Assembly (NCBI GenBank): GCA_029287555.1
Contig: JARFQX010000889.1
Location: 1-6,186 of the forward strand
Direction: 5' to 3'
Source: Rubripirellula sp.
Lineage (GTDB): Bacteria > Planctomycetota > Planctomycetia > Pirellulales > Pirellulaceae
DNA: 6,186 nucleotides
Within the stretch, counting starts at the first letter, position 1. The number at the start of each line of letters is the position of its first letter. The translations under genes were made by a program, and so were the position numbers. Of this stretch, positions 1 through 5,964 are shown one piece after another. The notes beneath the pieces are model-generated. The model was not told where the DNA came from. It saw only the letters and a list, made by a program, of their open reading frames with translations, and made no database searches.

Positions 1-54
1 CAAGCATCCTAGAGCATGTCCAGCTTTGTCGAGGGAAACGGAGAAAAGTTCACG

Positions 55-145
55 CCCGGCTCGGACAACCCGTTTAGACAACCGATTCAGGCAGCCAGTT
101 CAGGAAACCAGTTCAGCCAGCCAGTTCAGGCACCCGGCTCGGACA
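55..145 (+). repeat. Duplicated CCCGGCTCGGACA element flanking the 13-bp array
   Basis: CCCGGCTCGGACA occurs exactly at 55-67 and again at 133-145, 78 bp apart, which is six times 13 bp. Both copies are preceded by GTTCA and followed by a short A/C-rich stretch ending in CCC, so the duplicated segment is somewhat longer than the exact match. A third, diverged copy (CCCGGCTCCGA) lies at 196-206. The 13-bp tandem array fills the gap between the first two copies. This suggests the whole block grew by local duplication. Confidence 0.75.
72..136 (+). repeat. Tandem array, 13-bp unit x5 (degenerate)
   Basis: Five consecutive 13-bp units lie at 72-84, 85-97, 98-110, 111-123 and 124-136, with consensus RTTCAGGCAGCCA. 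The first copy (GTTTAGACAACCG) and the last (ending CCCG) are the most diverged. The middle copies differ at one to three positions. The unit is not a multiple of three, which argues against a coding repeat. The end of the last unit overlaps the second copy of the CCCGGCTCGGACA element. Confidence 0.8.
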
Positions 146-188
146 CCCTTTGGGCAATGCCCCCGAAAGGACCGAGGCGGCTCTCGGC

Positions 189-212
189 GTCTGAACCCGG
201 CTCCGAACTCAG
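189..212 (+). repeat. Dispersed repeat element, 5' copy
   Basis: This 24-bp segment begins GTCTGAACCCGG and ends CCGAACTCAG. It has a clear relative on the same strand at 4571-4594, with two substitutions and two one-base gaps between them. Its left part, as GGCGTCTGAACCC at 186-198, also occurs exactly, in reverse complement, at 4453-4465. So the same element family lies on both sides of the three-gene operon. Confidence 0.6.
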
Positions 213-263
213 CCCCGACTATCCCAAACGATCTACATCATTCATTGAAAGGCTGCCGAGACG

Positions 264-345
264 CAAGGTTCCAGAAAGTGCAAGGTTCCTGGAAGAACGT
301 TCCTGGAAGAATATGGTTCGCGAAAGAGCGAGGTTCCCAAAAGAC
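264..345 (+). repeat. Tandem array, about 17-bp unit x5 (degenerate)
   Basis: Five units centred on GGTTCC followed by an A/G-rich half lie at 264-280, 281-297, 298-311 (shortened to 14 bp), 312-328 and 329-345. The GTTC cores fall at 268, 285, 299, 316 and 333. Copies two and three share GTTCCTGGAAGAA exactly (285-297 and 299-311). Several copies contain a small dyad, TTCCTGGAA or TTCGCGAA. Periods of 17 and 14 break any reading frame. Confidence 0.75.
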
Positions 346-409
346 AGTTATCGGCGACCAGCCGTTACCCCCAGCAATGGGTGGCACAGTGGGGAATGGA
401 ATTTTACTA

Positions 410-419
410 CGGCTAGCCG
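410..419. other. Perfect 10-bp palindrome CGGCTAGCCG
   Basis: CGGCTAGCCG is identical to its reverse complement. It lies in the non-coding region 120 bp before the first gene, where it could be a protein-binding site. No known operator is recognised, and a single palindrome of this size can arise by chance. Confidence 0.4.
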
Positions 420-433
420 AAATATGCAGTTCT

Positions 434-455
434 GGGCGTGACGCCCCCTCGTCAC
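434..455. repeat. Overlapping short inverted repeats
   Basis: GGGCGT at 434-439 and ACGCCC at 441-446 form a dyad around one central base. GTGACG at 438-443 pairs with CGTCAC at 450-455 across a 6-base loop. The two pairings share bases, so only one can form at a time. No T-run follows, so this is not an intrinsic terminator. A role as operator or weak RNA hairpin is possible but unproven. Confidence 0.35.
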
Positions 456-505
456 TCCGCAATAATATCATTGAGGCGGTCAAATCGCCCTAAGGGGTGA
501 ATTAC

Positions 506-538
506 TGGAGTTTGCTTGGAGTTCGTTTGGAGTTCATT
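506..538 (+). repeat. Tandem array, 11-bp unit x3, overlapping the ribosome binding site
   Basis: Three 11-bp units, TGGAGTTTGCT, TGGAGTTCGTT and TGGAGTTCATT, run without a gap at 506-516, 517-527 and 528-538, directly before the ATG at 540. Each unit carries a GGAG that resembles a Shine-Dalgarno core. The last, at 529-532, sits 7 bases before the ATG and is the functional candidate. The repeats therefore place two further anti-SD-binding sites 11 and 22 bases upstream. The second unit's TTG at 516-518 is also in frame and could act as an alternative start. Confidence 0.75.
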
Positions 539-539
539 G

Positions 540-998
540 ATGAGCGCCGAAACCAGGACAAAAGGCTTCCCTGAACGAACGATTCGTCAGGTTCGTCTCG
601 ACTGCAATCGAGCGATGATTCGCGCCAAGTTTTGTCCCGACATGAGTGAAGTTGCCCAACTGAGGTGCATCGACGATCGCCCGGAAACCGAGCAGGCTTT
701 CGGAAGTCAATTGTGGTACTTCGAAGGACTCGGCGTCGATCTCAGTGTCGATGGCGAGGAACGACGGCATCGAGTTTTCGGTGTTGTGGAATATTCCTTG
801 CAGTTCGGTCTGCACGAGTTGATCGAAGATCGAGTCTTTGATTCGGACGTCCAGCGTGAGCAGTACCGCCATTTCTATGAACGCGGGGCTCATCGAGGCA
901 GGTGGTACCACCCCGCCAATTTCTGGTTGTTGGCCGGTCTGGCCGTCGTCGCCGCGGTTTGGAGCGCCATTTTGATTCTCCGACCGCTCGTGATGTAA
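540..998 (+). CDS. Hypothetical protein with one C-terminal membrane helix
   Basis: This 152-aa protein matches no family I recognise. Residues 1 to about 122 are soluble and highly charged, with two cysteines (about 22 and 32, plus one at 43) and a strand-like middle part around LWYFEGLGVDLSV (58-70) and RVFGVVEYSLQFG (78-90). Residues about 127-147 form a clear hydrophobic helix (FWLLAGLAVVAAVWSAILIL) followed by only a few residues, ending RPLVM. There is no signal peptide, so a tail-anchored topology with the bulk in the cytoplasm is likely. I chose the ATG at 540 over the in-frame TTG at 516 because GGAG at 529-532 is ideally spaced. The stop lies 11 bp before the ATPase start, so it is almost certainly co-transcribed with the exporter genes. 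A role as accessory subunit or regulator of the exporter is inferred from position only. Confidence 0.8.
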   Translation: MSAETRTKGFPERTIRQVRLDCNRAMIRAKFCPDMSEVAQLRCIDDRPETEQAFGSQLWYFEGLGVDLSVDGEERRHRVFGVVEYSLQFGLHELIEDRVFDSDVQREQYRHFYERGAHRGRWYHPANFWLLAGLAVVAAVWSAILILRPLVM

Positions 999-1009
999 CC
1001 GAGCGCCTT

Positions 1010-2080
1010 GTGACTTCCAGTACCGGAACCGCCGAAGCGGAACGATTGCTTACCAGGAATCAAGACGATTTCTCCGCCCCCGCTGATGGCGTCGAGGAAT
1101 CGATCGTCAGTGTTCACCATCTTGCCAAGCGATATGCCGGTTGGACGCTTTTGGGACGTCGCCCTGTCGATGCGCTCAACGGTGTCTCGTTAACGGCTAA
1201 AGCTGGCGATGTATTCGGCCTGCTTGGACCCAACGGCGCGGGCAAGACGACGCTGATTAAGATTCTGCTGGGAGTCGTCAAGCCGACGGGGGGAACGGCC
1301 GCGTTGTTCGGAGAGCCCGTCGGATCGATGGCCGCTCGTCAACGTGTTGGTTACTTGCCCGAATCGCTACGAGTGGATCGGCATCATACGGCGCGTTCGG
1401 CGCTGCGTTACTACGGGCGTCTGAGTCGGATGGGTGCCGGCGAGATCGAGCGTCGCAGCGATGAATTGTTGGAGTTGGTCGGTCTGCGCGGACGAGATCG
1501 TGAGTCCGTTCGTCGGTTCAGCAAGGGGATGTACCAACGGCTGGGGTTGGCCCAAGCGTTGATGCACGACCCTGATCTGCTGGTCTTGGATGAACCGACC
1601 GACGGCTTGGACCCGGTCGGCCGCAATGAGGTGCGCCGGGTGATTGAGCGACTGCGCGACTCGGGAAAAACCATTTTTCTCAACAGCCATATTCTTCAGG
1701 AAGTCGAGATGGTTTGCACTCGCGTGGCCATCATGGCGCGGGGACGAATCTGTGGATCGGGCACGGTCGACGAATTGGTCGGTGACGTCCGTTCCGAACA
1801 GGTGACGTTTGATCTATTGCTTCCCGACGCAACGGATCCATCGGCAGTGCTGCTGCCGGTCTTCGCGGCGCACGAGGCTTCCGATCTGAACATTACCCCG
1901 ATGGACGCGGCACAGGGATCGTATCGAGTGGCCGCTCGGCTTCCGGAGCAGAAGCAGGTGGATGAAGTCATTGACGGACTGCGAGCGCTTTCGATCTCGA
2001 TTGTCAAACTACAAGTCAAACGGCCGACACTCGAGGACATGTTCATCAAGCTCGTTTCAATGCCGGACGAGGCCAATTGA
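1010..2080 (+). CDS. ABC-2 type transporter, ATP-binding protein
   Basis: This is the cytoplasmic ATPase that should power the permease encoded next to it, in the CcmA/NatA-like (COG1131-type) family. Numbered from the GTG at 1010 (356 aa), it shows Walker A GPNGAGKTT at 73-81, YLPE in the Q-loop position at 115-118, signature SKGMYQR at 171-177, Walker B LLVLDEP at 190-196, D-loop GLDP at 199-202 and the switch histidine in NSH at 225-227. All catalytic residues are present. The C-terminal 90 residues form the accessory domain usual for this family, ending with RPTLEDMFIKLV. The start is uncertain: the GTG at 1010 follows the previous stop by 11 bp and has GAG 6 bases upstream, while an in-frame GTG at 902 would overlap the membrane helix of the upstream gene and add an Arg-rich tail. 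The ABC fold itself begins near residue 32 (ESIVSVHHL). The substrate is unknown. Confidence 0.93.
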   Translation: MTSSTGTAEAERLLTRNQDDFSAPADGVEESIVSVHHLAKRYAGWTLLGRRPVDALNGVSLTAKAGDVFGLLGPNGAGKTTLIKILLGVVKPTGGTAALFGEPVGSMAARQRVGYLPESLRVDRHHTARSALRYYGRLSRMGAGEIERRSDELLELVGLRGRDRESVRRFSKGMYQRLGLAQALMHDPDLLVLDEPTDGLDPVGRNEVRRVIERLRDSGKTIFLNSHILQEVEMVCTRVAIMARGRICGSGTVDELVGDVRSEQVTFDLLLPDATDPSAVLLPVFAAHEASDLNITPMDAAQGSYRVAARLPEQKQVDEVIDGLRALSISIVKLQVKRPTLEDMFIKLVSMPDEAN

Positions 2081-2082
2081 TG
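2069..2082 (+). promoter_or_regulatory. Ribosome binding site and TGATG stop/start overlap
   Basis: GAGG at 2069-2072 lies 7 bases before the ATG at 2080-2082. The A of that ATG is the last base of the ATPase stop TGA (2078-2080). This one-base overlap indicates translational coupling and fixes the permease start. An in-frame TTG one codon earlier (2077) is less likely. Confidence 0.7.
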
Positions 2083-4419
2083 CTCCCATACGTTGCCGTC
2101 ATCCGGGATTCTTTCCACGCCGCGCTGACGTCGCGGGTATTGTGGATCGCCTTTGGCGCCATCTGGTTGGTGCTCATCGCGCTGGCTCCGATTGGCTATC
2201 GCGAAGACTTCACCACGACGTTCCGCAGTCAGGACTTTCACAATGGAACGCGGCTCAAGGCAATGTTGGCCCAGGGGCTCGTTGATGAGCAGGCGAAGGA
2301 AACGCCGTCGGGCCGCATCGCAGCGGTGATGCCGGACGATCTTGCCCGACAGTTGAGGCGCGTCGGTGAGGGCGATGAGGTTCGAATCCGCTTGCGTTTG
2401 TTGGCCGACGGCCTCAATGGGTGCCTGGACGAGGAAAGCTGGTACGACGCCGAGGCCTGGAAATCGACGCTGCGATTCCGCGAACTCCGCGAGCTCGATC
2501 AACTCGGTGATGATCTAAGCGAGTCGCAACGCCGCCGCCGCGCCCGGCTGAGAATCGAGGCGGCTTTTCCGGGTGTGTTCGAGGCGCGGGCGTCGCGTTC
2601 GATCATGTTGACCTACGCCGGATTGGACTTCCCTGCAAGCTATGCGGTCGATAAGACCCGGTTTCTCGTGTTGATCAATCAATACGTGCTCCCATTGATC
2701 ATCGAATGGTTGATGGGTTTTGTGTTGGTGTTCCTGGGTATTTTGGTCACCGCGTCGATTATTCCCGACATGCTGCAACCCGGTTCCCTGCATTTGTTGC
2801 TCAGCAAGCCCGTCTCGCGGACGATGCTGCTGCTGAGCAAGTTCTTTGGGGGCTGTGCTTTTGTTTTCTTGTGCGTCCTGCAGTTGGTGGTCGGTTTGTA
2901 CTTGATCGCAGGCCTTCGCCTCGATCTTTGGAACATCCGACTATTGTGGTGCATCCCGGTTTCGGTCTTCTTGTTTTCCGTCTTCTACAGCGTTTCGACG
3001 CTTGCCGGCTTGATTTGGCGGTCACCGATCCTGGCGATCGGGGTGACCACGATCTTCGGAACCATCTGCATGTTGGTTGGCATCATGGGTGGGGTCTTTG
3101 ACGGACTCGTTAGCGGCCCCGCGGCGATCCAGCGATTGACCATGGTGGGCGACACGATGATGGGGGCGACGCGCGGGGGCGGACTCGTCTGGTTCGATCG
3201 TGACGAGAATCGTTGGATCGAGGTCTTCGAAAGCAATGCATTGAGCGGCGATCGTGTCATCGCGCCGATAGCACTTGGAGACGACTTGGCGGCGACGTCG
3301 CAAGTGAAAGGTGGACGCTTCAATCCGTTTGGTTCGGGCGCGCTCGATCTGATGGTGCTCAGTCGCCGTGATGACTGGACACCCGAGCCAAGTTTACGAT
3401 TGCCGACGGCGACTTCGGCAATTTATGAGGCCGGCGACGACGTGTTGGCGTTGAACACGGGAGGATTGGCCCTGGCAAAAAAGTCCACCATATTGGCGGC
3501 CTACGGAAGCGATGAAGGGTCAGACTCGTCCGGCGATCCACCCCAACAGCAGCAGGAACCAGCGGGTTGGCTGGCCAAGTTGACCAATATGATGGGGGGG
3601 GCGACGTCCGGATTCACTTCGATCTTGCCCGATCGAGTTTCGATGACGCCACCCCGCAGCGTTCTGGTTGATCCGTCGGGCCGCTGGGCGATTGCCTTGA
3701 TGCATGGCCGACTGATCCGGCTTGAACGCGGTACCAATACAGCCGGTCCCTGGACTCTGGTTACCGATCGAACGCTCCCGGGAGAGCCTTCTTCTCGGGG
3801 CACGATCGCGATCAGCGGAAAGCGGATGTTGATCGCCCGCAACGAGGAACCGATTCGCATTGTCGATGCGGAGTCGTTCGAGCCAATCGCTCAAGTCGAG
3901 TTGTCCCAAGCACTGGCTCCCCTCGCGGCGGTTGGTCTCGATGACAGCGGCCGCTTCGTCCTGATGACAAGTGATGGGCGATGCCGGGAGGTGCGGGTTT
4001 CCGGAAAGGACGGTTCAACCTGTCAACTGACTGGTCCGTTGCCGTTCCGTCAAGTCGAGTCGATCACCACCGATCAGCAAAGCGGTCGCCTGTACGTCGT
4101 TCATCACATCGATCGAATCGATGTCGTCGACCCTTCCGACTTGTCGATCGTCGAGCAGATCCGGCCATCGTTGCAACGTTGGCGTCTGATCGATCGTTAC
4201 GTGATGTCGCCTTTGCGGATGTTGATTCCACAAACCGGGGAACTCGGAGAAACAATCGAGTCAATGGTCAGCGGCAAATCCGCCGTGACCATTGACGATG
4301 GCAGCGAGCAGGGCCAAGTGGTCCGCTATGACATCCTGCGCCCGGTGCTCAGTTGTGCGACCTTCATCACGGTCATGTTGGGTCTGAGCTGTCTGTTCTT
4401 TGCCACTCGAGACTTTTAG
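2080..4419 (+). CDS. ABC-2 type permease with large extracytoplasmic beta-propeller-like insertion
   Basis: This 779-aa membrane protein is the partner of the upstream ATPase. Predicted helices, numbered from the ATG at 2080, are TM1 about 19-38, TM2 202-226, TM3 254-277, TM4 286-310, TM5 316-336 and TM6 754-774. The loop after TM2, with GSLHLLLSKPVSR at 235-247 and LSKF, is the cytoplasmic ATPase-contact segment typical of ABC-2 permeases and sets the topology. Two large soluble parts then face outward: residues about 40-195, charged and rich in Arg/Glu, and about 340-750. The second contains blade-like repeats such as RSVLVDPSGRWAIALM (526-541), LDDSGRFVLMTSDG (620-633) and SGRLYVVHHIDRIDVVDP (668-685), and a Ser/Gln-rich linker at 476-496. 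Ordinary ABC-2 permeases are roughly 250-400 aa, so this one is about double. Propeller identity is inferred from repeat pattern. The exported substrate cannot be deduced. Confidence 0.88.
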   Translation: MLPYVAVIRDSFHAALTSRVLWIAFGAIWLVLIALAPIGYREDFTTTFRSQDFHNGTRLKAMLAQGLVDEQAKETPSGRIAAVMPDDLARQLRRVGEGDEVRIRLRLLADGLNGCLDEESWYDAEAWKSTLRFRELRELDQLGDDLSESQRRRRARLRIEAAFPGVFEARASRSIMLTYAGLDFPASYAVDKTRFLVLINQYVLPLIIEWLMGFVLVFLGILVTASIIPDMLQPGSLHLLLSKPVSRTMLLLSKFFGGCAFVFLCVLQLVVGLYLIAGLRLDLWNIRLLWCIPVSVFLFSVFYSVSTLAGLIWRSPILAIGVTTIFGTICMLVGIMGGVFDGLVSGPAAIQRLTMVGDTMMGATRGGGLVWFDRDENRWIEVFESNALSGDRVIAPIALGDDLAATSQVKGGRFNPFGSGALDLMVLSRRDDWTPEPSLRLPTATSAIYEAGDDVLALNTGGLALAKKSTILAAYGSDEGSDSSGDPPQQQQEPAGWLAKLTNMMGGATSGFTSILPDRVSMTPPRSVLVDPSGRWAIALMHGRLIRLERGTNTAGPWTLVTDRTLPGEPSSRGTIAISGKRMLIARNEEPIRIVDAESFEPIAQVELSQALAPLAAVGLDDSGRFVLMTSDGRCREVRVSGKDGSTCQLTGPLPFRQVESITTDQQSGRLYVVHHIDRIDVVDPSDLSIVEQIRPSLQRWRLIDRYVMSPLRMLIPQTGELGETIESMVSGKSAVTIDDGSEQGQVVRYDILRPVLSCATFITVMLGLSCLFFATRDF
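3594..3601 (+). repeat. G8 homopolymer inside the permease gene
   Basis: Eight consecutive G residues lie in codons for Met-Gly-Gly-Ala (about residues 505-508), inside the linker region of the outer domain. A one-base slip here would shift the frame and remove the rest of the propeller and TM6. It is either a possible slippage site or a place where a sequencing error would be easy. Confidence 0.6.
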
Positions 4420-4442
4420 AGGTCTTTGCAGGCGTCGTCTTG

Positions 4443-4544
4443 TCGGGGAAAAGGGTTCAGACGCCAAAAGTGCGAAGCAACCTTCGGGCCTGTTCTTGCT
4501 CAAACCTTGTGCCCAACGGGATGATGTCTGATCCCTTTTCCCGA
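4443..4544. repeat. Large imperfect inverted repeat between convergent genes
   Basis: GGGAAAAGGGTTCAGAC at 4446-4462 is matched by the reverse complement of 4526-4542 with a single mismatch. Two further outer base pairs form past a one-base bulge, giving arms of about 20 bp. The 63-base spacer contains a small hairpin of its own, CGAAG at 4473-4477 with CTTCG at 4482-4486 and a 4-base loop. A GGGC/GCCC pairing (4486-4489 with 4511-4514) is also possible. The element lies 24 bp after the permease stop and 72 bp beyond the end of the convergent propeller gene. A bidirectional transcription-end structure or a small mobile-element relic would both fit. Confidence 0.65.
4518..4539 (+). terminator. 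Possible weak intrinsic terminator after the permease gene
   Basis: GGGAT at 4518-4522 pairs with ATCCC at 4531-4535 across an 8-base loop, followed immediately by TTTT at 4536-4539. The stem is short and the T-run is only four bases, so it would be weak on its own. It competes for bases with the right arm of the larger inverted repeat. It is correctly placed to end the operon transcript. Confidence 0.35.
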
Positions 4545-4570
4545 ATCGGGATGGTCCGGCTTTTTGGGCT

Positions 4571-4594
4571 GTCTGACCCGTGTCCGAACTTCAG
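4571..4594 (+). repeat. Dispersed repeat element, 3' copy
   Basis: This segment begins GTCTGACCCG and ends GTCCGAACTTCAG. It aligns with 189-212 with two substitutions and two one-base gaps. It lies 22 bp before the end of the convergent propeller gene. Together with the inverted 13-bp match at 4453-4465, it ties this intergenic spacer to the repeat-rich region upstream of the operon. Confidence 0.55.
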
Positions 4595-4615
4595 AATGGC
4601 CAGCACAAGCCGAGC

Positions 4616-5929
4616 TTATTTGCCCTGGATTCGGTAGAGGTTGTTGCGGCTTCGCAGCAACAACGAACCGTCCAGCGGTGCAGGGCTGGCTACCGTGTAC
4701 TGAGCATCGTCCGCAATCTGATTCTCGGCAACCAACTCAGGCTGCGGCGCGCTGAGAGGACCGATGACGTAGGTCGTGCCGACTTCGCTGGTGACGTACA
4801 AATGGTCCCCGGCGACCAATGGCGAACTGCTGAACCCGATACGCGACCGAGGCGTTTGTACCTCCCACAACGTTTCACCGGTGTGGATATCGAGACAGCT
4901 CACCAGGCCACGAGACGCTCGGCCGTCGCTGACGACGTAAACACGCCCATTGACGGCAGCGGGCGTTGGAACATCACTGCCAAGATCATCACGGAACCAG
5001 ACAATCGCATCCTCACCCTTGCCATTGGCAAGCTCCTCCATGTTGACGGCCGTCAAGGTCGCACCTCGCGAGTAAGGACAAACGATCAGGTTGCCTTCCG
5101 CGACCGGGGACGAGATCGAACGGAAGAAGCGTTCCCCAGATGGGTTGAATCCCCCGAGTTTCCCGATTTCCTGGCCATCGTTGGCGCGGTGCAGCGTCAA
5201 ATGGTCGGCTCCCATCACCGCGATCGTTTCCCGCCCCTGGATCTCGACGACCAACGGCGTGGTGTAGCTTTGCGCCGCCTCCTCGGGTGCGCCAAGCATC
5301 CGATCGCTCTTCCAAAGCTGCTCGCCAGACTTCTTATCGAAGGCAACCACGTAGCTGGGACCTGTTTGCATCACGGCGACCACGACCGCGTCCTGGGTGA
5401 CGGTGGGTGAGGAGCCCAAGTCCCACCAAAGCGTATCTTCGCCAAATCGATCCTGCAGGTTGAGCTGCCACTGAACATCGCCCCGGCGGTTGACGCATGC
5501 CAGATCACCACTGCGATAGTAGGCGTAAATCAACTCGCCGTCGATCACCGGCGAAGGATTGCTTCCGCTGCCCTTCTTGTGCTTTCCGCCCCGATCATTG
5601 CCGAGAGCGACCTGCCACGAGACCGAGCCATCCTTCACATCGAGGGCGATCAGCAGATTCTTGTCGTCCACACCGGCCGTTAGGTAAGCCGAGCCACCCG
5701 CGATCACAGGCGTGCTTCCGCCGCTGCCGGGAATCTCCGTCTTCCATGTGACCCCATCGTTTTCGGACCATCGGACGGGAAAACGCTCGCCCACCGCGAC
5801 CCCGTTCTGATCGGGGCCTCGCCACTGAGTCCAAGAATCCGCACCACGTGTCGATGACGTCCCGACCAACAGGGCTGTGACCAGGACTAGGGGGATCAGG
5901 GCAACGCTTGGCGAATCGAATTCTCGCAT
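4616..5929 (-). CDS. Secreted PQQ-like beta-propeller repeat protein
   Basis: This 437-aa protein belongs to the broad PQQ-like/BamB-like propeller superfamily that is highly expanded in planctomycetes. It has an N-terminal signal sequence with hydrophobic core VALIPLVLVTALLVG (9-23) and probable cleavage near residue 30, so it acts outside the cytoplasmic membrane. The mature start carries WTQWRGPDQNG at 33-43, a family hallmark. About eight blades follow, recognisable by SxPVxxGxxxY and ALDxxxGxxxW patterns: roughly 72-110, 123-158, 172-208, 221-260, 271-316, 320-360, 365-391 and 411-437. The propeller looks complete. I chose the ATG at 5929 (TGAG 7 bases upstream) over an in-frame TTG at 5947 that lacks a ribosome binding site. 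It converges on the exporter operon and is a separate unit. No catalytic residues are evident; a binding or scaffold role is more likely than PQQ-dependent dehydrogenase activity, but the function is unknown. Confidence 0.92.
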   Translation of the reverse strand: MREFDSPSVALIPLVLVTALLVGTSSTRGADSWTQWRGPDQNGVAVGERFPVRWSENDGVTWKTEIPGSGGSTPVIAGGSAYLTAGVDDKNLLIALDVKDGSVSWQVALGNDRGGKHKKGSGSNPSPVIDGELIYAYYRSGDLACVNRRGDVQWQLNLQDRFGEDTLWWDLGSSPTVTQDAVVVAVMQTGPSYVVAFDKKSGEQLWKSDRMLGAPEEAAQSYTTPLVVEIQGRETIAVMGADHLTLHRANDGQEIGKLGGFNPSGERFFRSISSPVAEGNLIVCPYSRGATLTAVNMEELANGKGEDAIVWFRDDLGSDVPTPAAVNGRVYVVSDGRASRGLVSCLDIHTGETLWEVQTPRSRIGFSSSPLVAGDHLYVTSEVGTTYVIGPLSAPQPELVAENQIADDAQYTVASPAPLDGSLLLRSRNNLYRIQGK

Positions 5930-5964
5930 GATTTGGCTCAGCTCCAAGGCATGAGGGACGTTAG

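Larger units (their letters stand above)
1..539. other. Repeat-rich non-coding region upstream of the operon
   Basis: I see no supportable gene in this stretch. Open frames exist on both strands, but two long + strand frames overlap almost completely, none resembles a known family, and the region is built from tandem repeats of 13, 17 and 11 bp. Those periods are not multiples of three, so no reading frame is kept from copy to copy. The region also holds a duplicated CCCGGCTCGGACA element, a 10-bp palindrome at 410-419 and small inverted repeats at 434-455. I found no convincing sigma-70 promoter for the operon. TAATAT at 463-468 is a possible -10 box, but no good -35 box lies at the right spacing. 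Confidence 0.7.

Noticed and set aside
55..345. CRISPR array
   Set aside because: The repeats are only 13-17 bp, degenerate, directly adjacent without unique spacers, and no cas genes are present.
238..483. 81-aa open frame on the - strand
   Set aside because: It runs across the 17-bp repeat array, has no family resemblance, and its composition reflects the repeats.
16..493. Two long overlapping + strand open frames in the upstream region (16-441 and 26-493)
   Set aside because: They overlap in different frames, have no recognisable family or good ribosome binding site, and are largely made of 13- and 17-bp repeats that cannot keep a reading frame. Stop-poor, GC-rich non-coding DNA explains them.
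901..912. Perfect 12-bp palindrome GGTGGTACCACC
   Set aside because: It lies inside the first coding region, where the codons for Gly-Arg-Trp-Tyr-His-Pro account for it. No neighbouring feature supports an operator.
902..1009. N-terminal extension of the ATPase from the GTG at 902
   Set aside because: It would overlap the upstream gene by 97 bp, in the part encoding its membrane helix. The added residues are an Arg-rich stretch not expected in an ABC ATPase.
1520..1540. ABC signature SKGMYQR instead of LSGGQ as a novel motif
   Set aside because: SKGM-type signatures are common in the ABC-2 ATPase family, so this is normal variation.
2706..3101. Secondary open frame inside the permease gene
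   Set aside because: It is an out-of-frame shadow of the helices of the permease and has no independent start signal.
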